This document shows, piece by piece, positions 1 through 12,474 of a DNA stretch of 64,000 nucleotides. The first letter of the stretch is position 1. Every line of letters begins with the position of its first letter. A program made the translations under genes and the position numbers. The DNA lies in assembly GCA_900073065.1 (NCBI GenBank), contig FJOG01000012.1, positions 1,053,535 through 1,117,534 of the forward strand. The letters are read 5' to 3'. Origin of the DNA: Phialocephala subalpina (lineage: Eukaryota; Ascomycota; Leotiomycetes; Helotiales; Mollisiaceae). Under the pieces are notes generated by a model. It ran no database searches. It worked only from the letters and a program-made list of their open reading frames with translations, and had not been told where the DNA came from.

Positions 1-2218
1 CAGACCATCATATACTTTCCGAAACAAATCGAAATGCTCCTTCCGATACGCGATACTGCCTTTCATATCTCGAACTCCTTTCGCCCTGAAATCAAGCACT
101 ACCTTCCGCATCTTCATCGCTAGATCAATCAACTCCTCATCTCCAGCTAGCAGGTCCTGGTTAGGCTTGTCGTTGAAATCGAGGAGCAGGGGGTTGGAGG
201 AGCGGAAGAGGGCGAAATGGGTTGAGAGCATGAGTTTTAGTTGGTGGTATTGGAATGAAGGGTGCTCGTTTGCTGTCAGGCAATTAGTAAGAGTGAGTAA
301 GTGGAAGAGAAAGACATACATATGCTTTTGAATCTCTGAGCAATATTTGAGAGATGACTGCTGCTCAAACAGAGCATCCGCAACAACTGCCAGAACACGA
401 GAGCAACGGGGTAAATCTGTTCTCGCGCAAGATATCCCAACGAGCGAAATACGATTCGTTGCAGCATCTTATAGAGGTCCTTCTCGGCAAGCTTCAGCCG
501 CTGGTAGAGAATTGTGTCGATGGATGCCTGAATAGTGCGGTATTGGGATGTAAATTGGCCCTTTGAAGGCGTGTATTTGACACCAGCACGCAGTATGAAG
601 GCGATTGATGCAGCTCGAAGCATGGCTGCAACGAGTTCCGACTATCATCATAGGTCAGTTGGCACCTTAGAACTGGATAGCATAACTTACTTCAGGCAAG
701 CCTTTCTTCACATAGGCGGTCCCAAGAATGACCGCAGCAGTGGTTGGATAGAACTTCGGGCCAGCAGCATGTACAAACTTAGATGCATATTCCACAGCCC
801 ATTGTTCGACCTCGGTGCCCAAGGTCTCGTGATCCTCAAGGACCAAAACAGATGGGTTTTCACCATCCCTGTCCATGACCGTCTTTTTCGTGCCTTGTGT
901 CTTTCGGATGGCAGATTTCTCAGTCGGGTTGAAGCTGTCTAGAGATCTTGCACATGCCGGTAACTTGAGGGTATGAGATATCCTTCCTATGCCATCGATG
1001 GTCACAAAGCATGCGTCGGGAGACGAAGAAGATTGTTGTGGAAGCAAGATGTGGAACGATAGACATCGTTTGGTGGATGAGTGCTCGAAATCTATAAAGA
1101 GTGTCAGATGATAAAATCAAGGTCCGCATATCAACGTCTTACATGGATGGGTACATTTGCTGGTGAACGGGCTCTCTCGCTGACATTTGAGTTCATGAAG
1201 GCCTCTGCCATTCTTCAAGCACGAGGTACATGGCGTGCCTGTTGAGCACTACCTAGATATTAGCTCATACATCATCATTGAGAGTGCCAATCCAACTTAC
1301 TGTTCTCTTGCGAAACCGGCATTGATGACAAGCTCCAGCTTTCCGAACATCTTGTGCCGCTTTTCTCACAGCACCATCAAGCTTCTTCCGCTTCTTAACC
1401 GTCGTCAATGCACCAGGAGCATTCTCAAATACACCAACATATTCCGCGAGTTCGGCCTCACTCGCAGCTTGTCTACTTTTCTTGGCCGGAGGAGGTCCAG
1501 GGGATACGTGCCTTCTTTTTGGCAATGGCAGAGTCTCGGCTTCGCGAGATATAGTGGTCTCGGATGTGGTTTGGTTGTTCATCGACCAGTCCAAAGCCAG
1601 GCTTGCTGACAGAACGTTCGGTGTTGTATCCGAGGCATGTCGAGAGGCATTGGTAGCAGATGTCCTAGGACTGAAACCCATCCAATCCGAATCCAACGAC
1701 TCGTGCTGAGTCTCGGCATTAAATGGAGAAATACTAGCAGGCCTAGCATTTTCCAGAATTCCTCCTAAGTTGCTCGTAGAAATATATGTTTGTCCATTCC
1801 TCAGCTGTGGTGGTGACTGCTGGTAGGGGCTGAGATATTGAGGTACGGTGACGCTCGAAAGTCCGTTGGCAGATACCGGATTGAAAGATTGAGCACTCAA
1901 AATGGCACTGTTATCTGGTTTGTAGTCCGCAGAGCCTTGCGTCCATACATCTGATGTCCCAGTATAGTAACCGAATTGATACGGCCATGGCTCATTTTCG
2001 ACCTTCGAATCCTCTTGCGACCATTCTAAGAAGCCATTCCTAGAGCCCAATTGTGCCTGAAACCAAAGCTGTGTCGTCGTAACATCCACAGTATCGAAAG
2101 GAGCATCGATGAAGTGATCTGTTGATGGCGATGAGCTCGATACGTCGTCGCGACTGCTCGGAGAGCTTTCTTCCTTTCCCAGCCCCCTCACGGGGAATTG
2201 TCGCATCATTGCCTCCAT
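1..2218 (-). CDS. Zn2Cys6 (fungal binuclear cluster) transcription factor, C-terminus outside window
   Basis: Predicted nuclear DNA-binding regulator. Five exons are supported by frame-preserving introns of 47-52 nt: 1301-2218, 1143-1248, 691-1091, 320-641 and 1-272, running off the left edge, with 673 residues visible. The zinc cluster is formed across the first intron: CHQCRFRK ends exon 1, and exon 2 supplies the remaining cysteines, giving Cys spacing 2-6-5-2-11. The last loop is longer than the usual 6-8. The cluster lies near residue 300 after a long Ser/Gln/Asn-rich N-terminal region; most family members carry it near the N-terminus. The downstream part is helical and lacks an obvious named domain. 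ATG 2216-2218 is the first in frame. The target genes cannot be told from the sequence. Confidence 0.85.
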
Positions 2219-3164
2219 TGCGAAAAAGATGTAGGTTGTCGCATCTGCTGAGATCTTCAGTTACTTGACCGTAATCGAGTGCCGATGCGGGAAGGCGGGT
2301 AGCTGATGGCAGAGGAGAGAGATCGTTGATGGATCTTGCACGGTGTCGCCTCGGCTTGCCTTGCACTTTGTGACGGCATCGTGAGCCGCCGACTGCAATC
2401 TATTGGTAATTTGCTGCCCCTGTAAGGTGCAACCTATGGCGGGGTCGTGCGGTGTCCCGTTTTGTCCAAATGGAGTCAATTATCCGTGTTCCTAGTTGAA
2501 AGCTAGACCCTGTTCAAAGCTTGAACGTTACTTGAGCCACGTGATAGACCATTTGCTATGCAGGAACATCGTTGTCTAGGATGTTCAGGCCTTCTGGAAG
2601 AAGGTCGGAAGTGTCCCGGGTGTGGTACCGACGATAAGGCCGAAGAGATGCATCGACTCTTTCTGGAAGGTTGTGCTTCGTGATGCATGTGAAAATGCAC
2701 CTCGATATCTTCGATATGGCGACCCCTGGACCACCGATAACCTTTGGCGAAATAGCCGTGACAAAGTCCGTACTCACGTAGGTTGATATCAGTCGGTGGA
2801 TATCAATATCACGTTGAAAGGTGGCGAGACATCAGAGCCATTCCATCGAACCACGAGCAAGTTGGAATCCATCGATTCTCCTATAGAAACATAATTTGAC
2901 ACGAATTGTATCGACTCAAGCTTGGTACTCAAGAAGATTCCCAATGCAACCTTATCACGTCTCGTCGTCATCCATACCACCGTAGAAAGAAAAAGGGACG
3001 ACCGAATGACAATATGCTGGTCCCGAACCCCCACCGGTATGCGTAGCATAACCCGCCAAAACGCCTGATGCAAGCTGTGAAAAGAAAATGACAAAAGAGA
3101 TTATGTGCAGCCTCGATGGCTCTCCCATGGGACTTAGAACAATAACGAATGTTTGTCCAACCAT
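2219..3164. other. Intergenic: regulator promoter and 3' region of FHA gene
   Basis: No convincing coding sequence. Both flanking genes run leftward, so this interval should hold the 3' UTR of the FHA gene and the promoter of the Zn2Cys6 regulator. Short open frames here have no start context, splice logic or recognisable motif. Confidence 0.6.
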
Positions 3165-5495
3165 CTACCGGTCCACCTTTGGTGGTTGCCAGCCATTCAA
3201 ATACGCCATTAAACCCATTCCGATAAGAACAACGCCGAGCATAGAAGCGTAAGGTGTGGTATTGTAAAGCAGAAGGTCGCGGCTGCCGGGAGGTCTAGCA
3301 AGGGTACCGATAGCAGATTGGTTTGGGTCCTGAATGCCATCGGCAGAGATAATGGTGCTTCCATTCGAAAGACCTCCCTTGGTGGAATCCAGAACCCCTT
3401 TCACTGCGTCAACCGTTCCAGTCATAATATGGGCCTTAGGCACGCCGGCAGATGGCGATTGTGCCCGCTCAGTTGACGATGACCGTCTTGCTGATTCCTC
3501 GGATCGGATCTTCTCAATCATTTCAGCCAACGATTTCCGGTCAGCATCTCTCTCTGTTTCAGCCGTCTCGGCTCGGCGTTTGAAAGACTCCATCTCCTCG
3601 CGTAAACCTTGCATTTCCACCAGCATCGATTCGAGTTTCTTCTCCAACAGAGTCGTAGATTCACTGATGGCGCTCGGATCCACAGTATGCTTTGGTGCTG
3701 GCTCCAATGCAGGCTCCTCCAGTACCTCCGCAGTCTCGATAGGTGGCTCAAATGCTTCCTCGATGACTGAGCCTTCACCACTCGCCTTGGGAACGCCATT
3801 TGTTTTGGCGTCCGACTGCTGCTCTAACCGCTTCGCGACTTCCTCTGCCATCTCCCTCGCTTGTCTTTCTTTATAGAGCATTTCCTCGAGGTCTCGTAAC
3901 CGCGCGCCCTGTACGTCTATCTCTTTTTTGGCAGATGCTAAAGCTTCTACAAGAGTGATAATTTGACTTGTGGGTTCTTGTCGAACAGGGGATACATTAG
4001 GGACGGATCTGGGGCGCTCGGTATTCGTACGTTTCAGAGAGGGAGATGATGGCTCAAATGCGTGGGATCGTGCGACGTCAGGCTTCTCGGGAAGTGGTTG
4101 CTGAGGCGGGGGTGCTGGAGGGTCTGAGAATCGGGGTTTCGAGTCTGTTCGGAATGGCAACGAGCCTCCATTGACCAACGGGCCCTTGACTGGCTCTATA
4201 GGCGCTTTTTCATTTTCTTTAATATCTTCCTTCGATAGCAAAGAACCGAAGAACACATCAGCCCGGCCAAGGTCATTCGTCTGTAGACGTGCGGCTCTCA
4301 TTTCGTTCTAGAAGCCGTCAGCTCAGCGGTACCAAATAGTTCAAAGAGTGCTTACCGTAAGTCTTTTGACTATCTGCTCCGTTGTAACTGGTGTTAACCA
4401 GAAATTCATTGGCCTCTGTTGGCTTATAGCACTCATCTGGCTGCCAGCTATACTGGTAGGAGGTCCCAGCCGGCCATTGCTTCCCACGGATCCTTGACTG
4501 CTCGATCTACCCCGCATTGGGCCTTGCGAAGGCAACATCATTGCTCCGTTTGCCGGGTCTAGATCTCCAAAATTCATCTCCAATACATTGTTCGTTGAGC
4601 CTAGGAATCCCGCATGTTCAACTTTGGCGGCAACTTTGTGGTGTACCACAGTCTTCTGGTCCTCGCTGACTATGTCGATTCCGAGTTCCAGATGATCTTG
4701 AGTTTGTAGCTCGTGTGGTTCCGAATCTCTATTCTCAGCTGATAGACGCGCACCATTGACAAAGGTACCGTTCGAGGATTTGACATCTCGTATCCATATT
4801 TTGCCCTGTCTATCTGCCCAAATCTCCGCATGTTGTCGAGAGAGGACTTTGGAGTCGAAGAAGCCGTTGGCTGGCGTTGGTACTGTCTTTGCATTGGTTT
4901 GTCGCCCTATTCGTAGGCTATCTGGGTAATATGGAACTGAAATTGTTTTTCTCTCAAAGGTACCGTTCATAGACAGCAGGTATAGAACGGGATTACCCTC
5001 TCCCACAGGCTGTGCAGGCGGCCGACTCCCGTTCATTTGTTGTGTAGGACTTTGCAGGAGATGCTGAGAGGGCACGACTGGAGAAGGTTGATGAGCCGAG
5101 GCCAGTGAAGGTGCCGGTCCGCCATTTGTTGTCAAAATGGACTGTGGTCGTGTTGTGGAAACGCCTGATATTGCTTCTGTTTTGCTTGTAGGCCATGGAC
5201 CTGTTCTTTGAGTCTTCTTCCGCGCCGCAGCTGTCCCCCAGGAGCTCAGATCCCCCGACGGTGACATGGGTACGCCATTGACCTGGGGACTGTGAGATAT
5301 CGTAGCGGTCGAGGATGTAGATGATGTTGAAGCTATAGACGAGGAAGAGTTTGCGCGTTGAGCGCTTTTCCTAGGCATGAACATTCGGGCGACTTCGTCG
5401 GCATTCATAGCATTGAGTCCTCCTTGACTGACATTAGCACTCCATGCTGACCGGCTAGTCTGTTGAAAGCTCGGTGGATTCGCAACAGCCGTCAT
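3165..5495 (-). CDS. FHA-domain, coiled-coil, tail-anchored protein (PRO45/HAM-4/SLMAP-like, STRIPAK complex)
   Basis: Two exons, 4356-5495 and 3165-4307, joined by a 48-nt phase-0 intron, give about 760 residues. An FHA phosphothreonine-binding domain lies at roughly residues 170-290, with the motifs SLRIGRQ, SRQHAEIW and KSSNGTFVNG. Two long coiled coils follow in exon 2. One hydrophobic segment (YASMLGVVLIGMGLMAYLNG) sits a few residues from the C-terminus, typical of a tail anchor. This order (FHA, coiled coils, C-terminal anchor) is that of SLMAP homologues, known as PRO45 in Sordaria, HAM-4 in Neurospora and Far9/Vps64-Far10 in yeast. They tether the STRIPAK phosphatase-kinase complex to ER and nuclear envelope and are needed for hyphal fusion and fruiting. 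The assignment to this family is by architecture. The ATG at 5495 is the first real ATG in frame. Confidence 0.88.
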
Positions 5496-5600
5496 CTGCA
5501 ATGTATATGAGGTAATTATCTAGGTCTGGGATGTATGGCGGATGGAGGTGTCGATGATATGGTTGGAATGCTTCTGATTCGGAACTCCCCCCATGCACCT

Positions 5601-5762
5601 CTACACAACGTCTCGATGGCGCTTCGCCTCAAACTTCCAGTAGCCAGTGTGATATCTCGTGTACGCCTTCTGCCAATCTCTGGTGTATAGGAGAGTATGT
5701 ATCACCGCGTCGGGCTGTGAGGGAGCAGATGTCAGCTGTTTTCCTGCAATTTTCGACGCCAT
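5601..5762 (-). CDS. Small hypothetical protein, 53 aa, unrecognised
   Basis: A short open frame with ATG at 5762 in good context (G at -3, G at +4) and stop at 5601-5603. The product is basic and aromatic-rich in its second half (RDWQKAYTRYHTGYWKFEAK), which does not look like random translation. A strong donor (GTAAGT near 5871) and an acceptor (CCCTCACAG near 5730) lie upstream, so the start may be on another exon. I could not close such a spliced frame because an in-frame stop lies upstream without an acceptor after it. It would be divergent from MGR2. No family recognised. Confidence 0.3.
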   Translation of the reverse strand: MASKIAGKQLTSAPSQPDAVIHTLLYTRDWQKAYTRYHTGYWKFEAKRHRDVV

Positions 5763-6286
5763 GACGATGGGCGTGGAGAGCCGCACAGGTGCTTCTGCAC
5801 ATCCCTGGCGTGTCTGGGGAGGCCTCTATACAGACCATATGGTAGAGGAGACTTACATATGCGTCGAGACGGGTATGGAAGCCAATTGTGCGTGGTGAGA
5901 GCGATGTTTTTGAGGTGTTGAAGTTGCCAGAGGAAAGTTTGGAGATCCCGTCTCACACAGGCGAGGTCCTGATTCGGTCAGACAGCGCTCGATCTCAGGA
6001 TAAGGCACACGACATGTATGCGACAACGCAAATACATGCAAGAGGGTATGGACTGTTGGATAGTTGCGAATGTGATTCAAAATTCTCCCTGATTTGAGAA
6101 GATCGCCATGAAGTTGGATTCTAGAGCATGAGCACGTGACTCGGGGCCACTTTGTGGAGAAATGGGTCCGTGCGGCACCCGGCAAGCGCCGGCGACGAGA
6201 TCAAATATTGTGCTGTTTGGAAACTCGAATCACCAGTTCTTCTCTTTCCAACCAACCTCTACAATCACTTACAAGAGATACTCAAG
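5763..6286. other. Promoter region upstream of MGR2, with possible 5' exon of the small minus-strand gene
   Basis: Contains an E-box-like GCACGTGAC near 6131-6139 and a pyrimidine-rich stretch just before the MGR2 start. A GTAAGT donor on the minus strand near 5871 hints at an unresolved 5' exon of the minus-strand ORF. Nothing else is supported. Confidence 0.4.
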
Positions 6287-6826
6287 ATGCCTGTACCGGT
6301 TGGAGGAGGTATGGCCGGGCCATCGGCTTTTGACAAGTGTAGGTTTCTGCTGGAGAGGTCTTGCGGAATGGCAAATCTAACAAGTCCAATAGTCAAGATG
6401 GGTGCGATGATGGGTGGCAGTAAGTCAACGACTCTCCCAGCTAGCTGCAGAATGGCTGACAGTTCTTAGCCGTTGGTGTCATCATTGGGTTTATATTTGG
6501 TATGCAGTATTCATACTCCTACGGTGATTCCCTTGTGTTGAGCGTCTTCTAGGTTCAGTCAACATCATGCGATATGGCGCCGGACCGAACGGTGTTATGA
6601 GGACACTGGGACAATACATGATGGGCTCTGGTGCAACCTTTGGGTCAGTGTCCCATTCTGTTGCCATAGGCCTATTTCCATACCTAATATCTGCAGTTTC
6701 TTCATGTCAATTGGAAGTATGATCCGGTCGGACTCTGTCTCCCAACAAGCCGCAGATGCTTTTGCCCGCTCGAGACGAAGACCCATCATTATGCCTCGAC
6801 AATACCAACGACCAACCCGAGAGTGA
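6287..6826 (+). CDS. MGR2: Mgr2-like subunit of the TIM23 mitochondrial protein translocase (ROMO1 family)
   Basis: Five small exons close in frame: 6287-6338, 6393-6419, 6470-6499, 6553-6643 and 6697-6826, giving about 109 residues. The spliced product carries the family core: FKMGAMMGG, the glycine-rich first membrane segment TVGVIIGFIFG, then GPNGVMRTLGQYMMGSGATF and FFMSIGSMIRSDS. Yeast Mgr2 and animal ROMO1 share this two-helix glycine-zipper layout in the inner mitochondrial membrane, where Mgr2 couples the TIM21 subunit and gates lateral release of preproteins. Two exons are only 27 and 30 nt long, so automated gene finders may miss the gene. The C-terminal tail is Arg-rich (ARSRRRPIIMPRQYQRPTRE) and longer than in yeast, as is usual in filamentous fungi. 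Confidence 0.93.
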
Positions 6827-9800
6827 TCTCTGTACAGTGGAAACAGATAACGAGAAAGGTGGTTTGGTTCGGCAAGGGCGTTGGTGTACAAAGGGAAAGA
6901 AAAACTTCATGGGCACCATATACGGGGTCTGTTAGGGAGGCCAACAACCATTGCAGCATTGTCCTTCTGCCAGGGACTCTTGGTGGCTGGGACTGTCGCC
7001 TTGTACCAAAATTATCGAAATATATACCCGACTTGCTTCTCAAAGACCACCAACATTTGCGACGCATTTCTTCCCTCACATTTTCATACATACCTTCAGG
7101 TTCAGGTTCAGGTTCTTCTGGGTTTCTGTGCCTCAAAGCTGGGGCGTCTTTTGTTCGGGGTTCTGGCTGGGAGATATAATTTGCGATGCTCCTCGGCCTA
7201 TACCTACGTCTTCTCGTCCTGGGCGGTAGTGAAGGTAGTGTTGGAGGTGGGCTACCGAGTTCTCCACGTCTGTCGACGAACCTCCACTGACAAGGCCACA
7301 CTTCCATTAAACTCGGCGACTTAGAGAACGCCACTTCTTTCATCTCTTCCTTTGTCAACCTCAGCTGCACGAACTCGAGAAACAACACCTGCTGCAGCCC
7401 TCTCAAGTCTTTTCCCATTGCTTGACAGCGAATGTGGTGGAGCTATTCAAGGAGCAGGTCGGCTCACCTAATTAGCTACAAGGTTCAACATCAAGAGAAT
7501 ATTTCCTACCCTTGAGATCCGTTCCTGCATTCAGAGCAGATCCCTTATGTCCCCATGGCTTGGCTGTATCACCTCTGCCGTCCACGGCACGGAGAAAAGG
7601 GGGTGGGGGTTGGGGTTGGCAGGAGATCTCCATCTTTGGACAACCTTTCCGCTATATATTCTGATCTCTATTTTCACAAATTTGCTGACTTGCAGTGCAG
7701 TAGCTGCGCGGAACGGAACCAATACTACCTTGCAGTTTGACTGAAGTTCTCTCATGGCTAGAGTAGTAGTATCATATGGACTAGGCATTGAGTTACAGCT
7801 CCGCCATTGCCCAGGTCTTGTACGGTCAGGTCCCCGGACTCTAGGCAGGAGCATGCACTCCGTTCGCAGGCCGTATCAGTACCTCTGCCCTTCTTTTAAT
7901 GCTTACTTACCATCTACTAACGAATCAACCTCAAAAACGACTTCTTAGCAAGTCTTCTCGATTCGCAAAAATTCTCCACCAACGGGAACTTATGCAACAC
8001 ATCAATAAACTCATGCATGCAGGATTAGATCTCAGCGGCGATATAAGGTTTCCTGAGACCTCCAGGCTGTGCCATCTTCTCGGCAGCTTGCCGAGACTTT
8101 AAACACGCGACAAGGGAGTGCTGGACATTTTCTGCAACCGGGCCATGTTTGTGACACCAGCACCCTGAGAATCGTCGAATCAGTATCTTCCGCTTTACAA
8201 ATTATCAATTGAGCCGCAGGCCCACTCAGATGCGTCAATGCTAGAGATGCAACAAAAGATATGCGGCAGAAACAACACGATGAGAATGCGCATGTCACAA
8301 GCGGGGGTTAAATACCAACCAAAAGATCATCTTCAGGCAACACCAAAACGACGAGAAAATCGATCGAAGGTGTTATTTTGGATCTCGACCTCGCATACTC
8401 TAGCTCGATTCAAACATCCAACAATCTCGACCGATAACTCACGTCAACATGCATTAGTACTCGATCGGAAAACAACAGCCCTTCGACGACAGCGGAATTT
8501 CGTACTGTACTGCAAAATGACCGAACGGCGACTCTTTATGACCTCAGGACTTCTAGATCTGCGCTCTTTGACCTTCGCATCTCTCAGGCCAGAACTGATC
8601 ATACTTGATCCGCTGTTTGACAAGACTAGAATAGGCTGCAATGCACAGATCTCAGCTCGAAAACGACAGACAGCGTCTACAGTACTTAGACGGCTGACTT
8701 CGAGCATCCATCACCCCAGTCCAATGCGCCCAGCTTGTCGAAATTCATCACGATATTCCATCAACGCTCCTCTTCTCTGTATGCCACGATCCGAAGATTT
8801 TCGCCGGCATGTTGCATTCAATGCAACCTCCTCGATGCGTACAACTCAGCGGAGGTTCCTCACAGATCTTTTCGCCCACCTACAACTCACTGGTCAAGCC
8901 TTTCGGCTGATCTTGAGGCTTTCCGACTGGCAAGTATTATCCCGAGTCGTGAGCTTCCGTGGTAAGCTTTTCCGAGAGCTTTCCTCCGCTCAGATAAGCG
9001 CTACACACTAACACCTTAACGCTTCCACAAGGCTTGACACCAGACTTTGGGCTTTGCCTCTAGGCTCTGGCCCTCTGTGATCAATGCGGCGGCGATGAGC
9101 CCTCGGATCCTCAACATGATGGCATTCAGCAGACGACAAAATACGATCTTCAAGCCTTGACAACAGTTGAATAAAAAGTGAAACGCTGCACTGACTGACA
9201 CATAGGACGAACAATCTTAGCATACGGACGAGTGCTTCAATGTGCCTTCTCGCTCATTAATCAATCTCGCTTTCGGTCTCTCACGGACGTCCCCAACGGA
9301 GTACTCGTGAAGCTATTTCGATTCGTCCCTCTTCATTGGATGCCTCCTCGCCGGCTCCCGAGAAAGCGGGAGATCTATGCATGGATCTAAAATTCCGACT
9401 CAGGGACGACATCTCAACATGCATCGCGCATCGAATTATCAAATGCTAACAATTGCGGCATAAAGGAAAGTGCATATTGTATTGTACCGATACCGCTAGG
9501 ACCTACATGTCAATGCATGATGTATTTTTTTTCCCCATTCGCCTTTCCTTTCTTTTCCCGGGAGGTTCATCCAATATCGATATGGGCAAATTCCGATGCG
9601 CCCTCTGCAGGGGCTGAACGATATTGCCTCAAACATACATGATCGACCCTGCAATCTCTTTTCTCGGGATGCGATCATCGTCAGCACATTTCAATGTTTC
9701 TGTACCTGTAGCTTCTCGCAGAGCTGCATCCATCCCTTTCCTGCTGGATGAAGGCTCAAAAGCCCCATGGCATACTGGGTAAGCGCTTCTCTTTTGGTGA

Positions 9801-10503
9801 TGGATAAGGGCGATCTAGTGGCCGAGCACGCGGAACAGACCAAAACCTTGACCCAAAATAGTCCTTGGTTGGAGGGATCATCCCGTATCATCTCTCCATC
9901 ATTCGCCTACAGACGCCACGAAAAGAAAATCATCAGAGCTTTGTTCTTCGAGTCCAATCGCAAAGGGTTCGGTCCAATCGTTGTCGTCAAGTCTCTCAGC
10001 CTCATAATCGAAGTGCTGATCTCGATGCTTGTGCGTTCACTTCCGTCCTCGTCTGACACCCGCAATCTTGGAGCTGGGCATCATCCGCTAGACCATTTCC
10101 CTTCTCGTTCAAGCTTTCCACAAAATCTTACCTCCTCCATGGTACCTTGTCAAGACGGTCAGGTTCAAGCGTGCAGCAGTAGTATAGCGTGTGGAGGACC
10201 CTTCTTCTGAGCCGCTTCTGGAGGTCTGTTCTAACCAGGTCTGCTTGGTAGATGGCGTCGGGAAGCTGTCCGTGATCCATCATACCAGGGGATCTCGACG
10301 AGGCCATGCTCAGTTAGGTCGTGTTCGCCCCTGTTGATGAGCGTAGACTTTCGTCGACGTAAGGTCGAGCTACATTGTAAATAGGGGAACGTCGTCTCTA
10401 TAAGTATCTTGGATTCCTGCTCATTCATTCTCGATCTTGCTCGTCAGCCAAAGTTGGTCTCGACATCGTCACTCGTTTGTTTCCCTTGGATCCATAGTTA
10501 ATA
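6827..10503. other. Gene-poor interval
   Basis: No gene that I can support in 3.7 kb. A perfect hexamer tract (TTCAGG three times plus TTC) lies at 7095-7115. Long but compositionally poor open frames at 6789-7418 (minus) and 8238-9011 (plus) show no start context or motif and look like chance. The last few hundred bases should contain the laccase promoter. Confidence 0.5.
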
Positions 10504-12474
10504 ATGTCTCTTCTTGGTAGTATCATCAGTCTACTTAGTATGTTAAGTGCCTTGACTCAACTAGAGACGAACGGGTAAGCCTTTCCTCCACGCAGAGCAA
10601 CATCATACGACGTCCTCAAAATGGAACTTGTGTCCTCCCGGACTATGCTAACGTCTGAATAGTGCATCTCTGTGGGGTACTCTAGAAGCACCTATCTTTC
10701 CTCAGTTCCTTACCAACAACCCGATCCTTAATGGTTTCCCTTGGGGAACTCTCACTGCCGGGGGAAACAACCCCTACACTTCCGCCCCAAACACCGGGGT
10801 CATTCGAAACTACGACTTTACGGTCACCAGAGGCACCATTGCCCCAGATGGCTACCAGATGGATGTAATATTAATCAACGGGGCCTTTCCAGGGCCTCCA
10901 ATCGAGGCGAACTGGGGAGACACCATCCAAGTCACTGTTCACAACAAAATCACTGGACCGGCCGAGGGAACTGCTTTCCACTGGCATGGTTTTCTTCAAA
11001 AGGGTACTAATTATGCCGACGGAGTTCCAGCAGTTGACCAATGCCCAATTGCACCCGGATCATCGTTTACATACACGTTCCAGGCCCAATTGTACGGTAC
11101 GACGTGGTATCATTCACATTACAGTGCTCAATATACGGGTCAGTCACGTGAATCCACCTACATTACTAGTCACTGACCAAACGGAAGGCGGGCTCTTGGG
11201 ACCAATGATCATCCACGGTCCACATGAACAATTCCAATACGATGTTGATCTTGGACCAGTGTTCCTCCAGGATTGGTTCCACACTCCTTATCTCGAGATC
11301 GTGGAAACTGTCATGAAGCCACTGGCGGCTGGGGGCAATCCAAAACCTGCGTCTGACAACAACCTTATCAACGGCAAGATGGACTTCGACTGTTCGACCA
11401 AAGCTGCTGGTGATAGCACAAAGTGCACGAACAACGCCGGTCTTTCCAGATTCAAGTTCACTACCGGTAAGACGCACAGACTGAGATTGATCAATGCTGG
11501 CTCCGCTGGTATTCAACGATTCAGCATTGATGGACACAATATGACCATCATCGCCAATGATTTTGTCCCAGTCGTAAGTTCTCTTGATCAATGGAACATT
11601 ATCCAAATGCTGACTTTCGCAGAAACCATATACAACTCAAGTCGTCACTCTCGGCATCGGTCAACGAACCGATATCCTGGTCACCGCTAATCAAGGGCCA
11701 TCAAACTCAGCATTCTGGATGCGATCAAATATTTCCACTCTCTGCGCTGACGCTAACCAACCCAACGCCCTAGCTGCCATCTACTACGACAAAGCCGACA
11801 CTACCAAAGCACCCACCTCCAAAGCCTGGAACGTTCCCGACCCCGGAACATGCGCCAACGACGACCTCTCCCTCAGTGTTCCTGTCTTCCCTCTCAACGC
11901 CGCAACTCCCTCTACCACTCAGAACCTGGATATCAACTTCCACATCAACTCCACTGGTTCCTTCCTCTGGACACTCGACGGCACCTCTTTCCGCGCAAAC
12001 TACAACAACCCCGTTCTCCTCCAAGTCGAGAAAGGAAACTTGACATTTGACCCCGTCTGGAATGTCAAAAACTTCGGCTCGAACTCCACCGTTCGAATCA
12101 TCGTTAACAATCCTACCCCCGCCTCTCACCCCATGCATCTCCACGGCCACAACATGCAGATCCTACACGAAGGACCCGGAAACTGGGACGGAACATCAAT
12201 CGTCAACGGCAACAATCCTGCTCGACGAGATGTCCAATTAGTTCGCGCGAACGGACATTTTGTAATGCAGTTCACGATGGACAATCCTGGTGTCTGGCCA
12301 TTCCATTGTCATATTGCTTGGCATGTTAGTGGAGGGTTGTATGCGAATGTTTTGGAGAGACCAAGTGATATTATGAAGGAGGGGAAATTGCCGATGGTGT
12401 TGCAGCAGACGTGTACGGATTGGGCGAAGTTTACGAGTTCGAATGTGCCGGATCAGGTTGATTCTGGTGTTTGA
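10504..12474 (+). CDS. Laccase (ascomycete multicopper oxidase), secreted
   Basis: Four exons close in frame: 10504-10574, 10663-11138, 11188-11573 and 11623-12474. The product starts with a signal peptide ([20 protein letters not shown]). All four copper-binding motifs are present in order: [15 protein letters not shown] and the type-1 site [12 protein letters not shown]. Three cupredoxin domains are expected. The protein ends in DSGV, the C-terminal plug typical of ascomycete laccases, which reaches into the tunnel to the trinuclear centre after processing. The enzyme oxidises phenols with reduction of oxygen to water outside the cell, in lignin breakdown, pigment formation or detoxification. 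It stands alone in a gene-poor region, so the context does not say which. Complete and apparently functional. Confidence 0.95.

Noticed and set aside
5763..5900. Phase-0 upstream exon for the 53-aa ORF (ending ...RLDAY)
   Set aside because: The donor and acceptor look good, but the frame meets a TGA upstream with neither an ATG nor an AG acceptor after it.
6789..7418. 209-codon minus-strand open frame overlapping the MGR2 3' end
   Set aside because: Low-complexity Pro/Arg/Glu composition partly from the TTCAGG repeat, antisense to the last MGR2 exon, no motif.
8238..9011. 257-codon plus-strand open frame
   Set aside because: Arg/Ser-rich composition without domains, competing frames of similar quality, no splice signals and no promoter-like leader.
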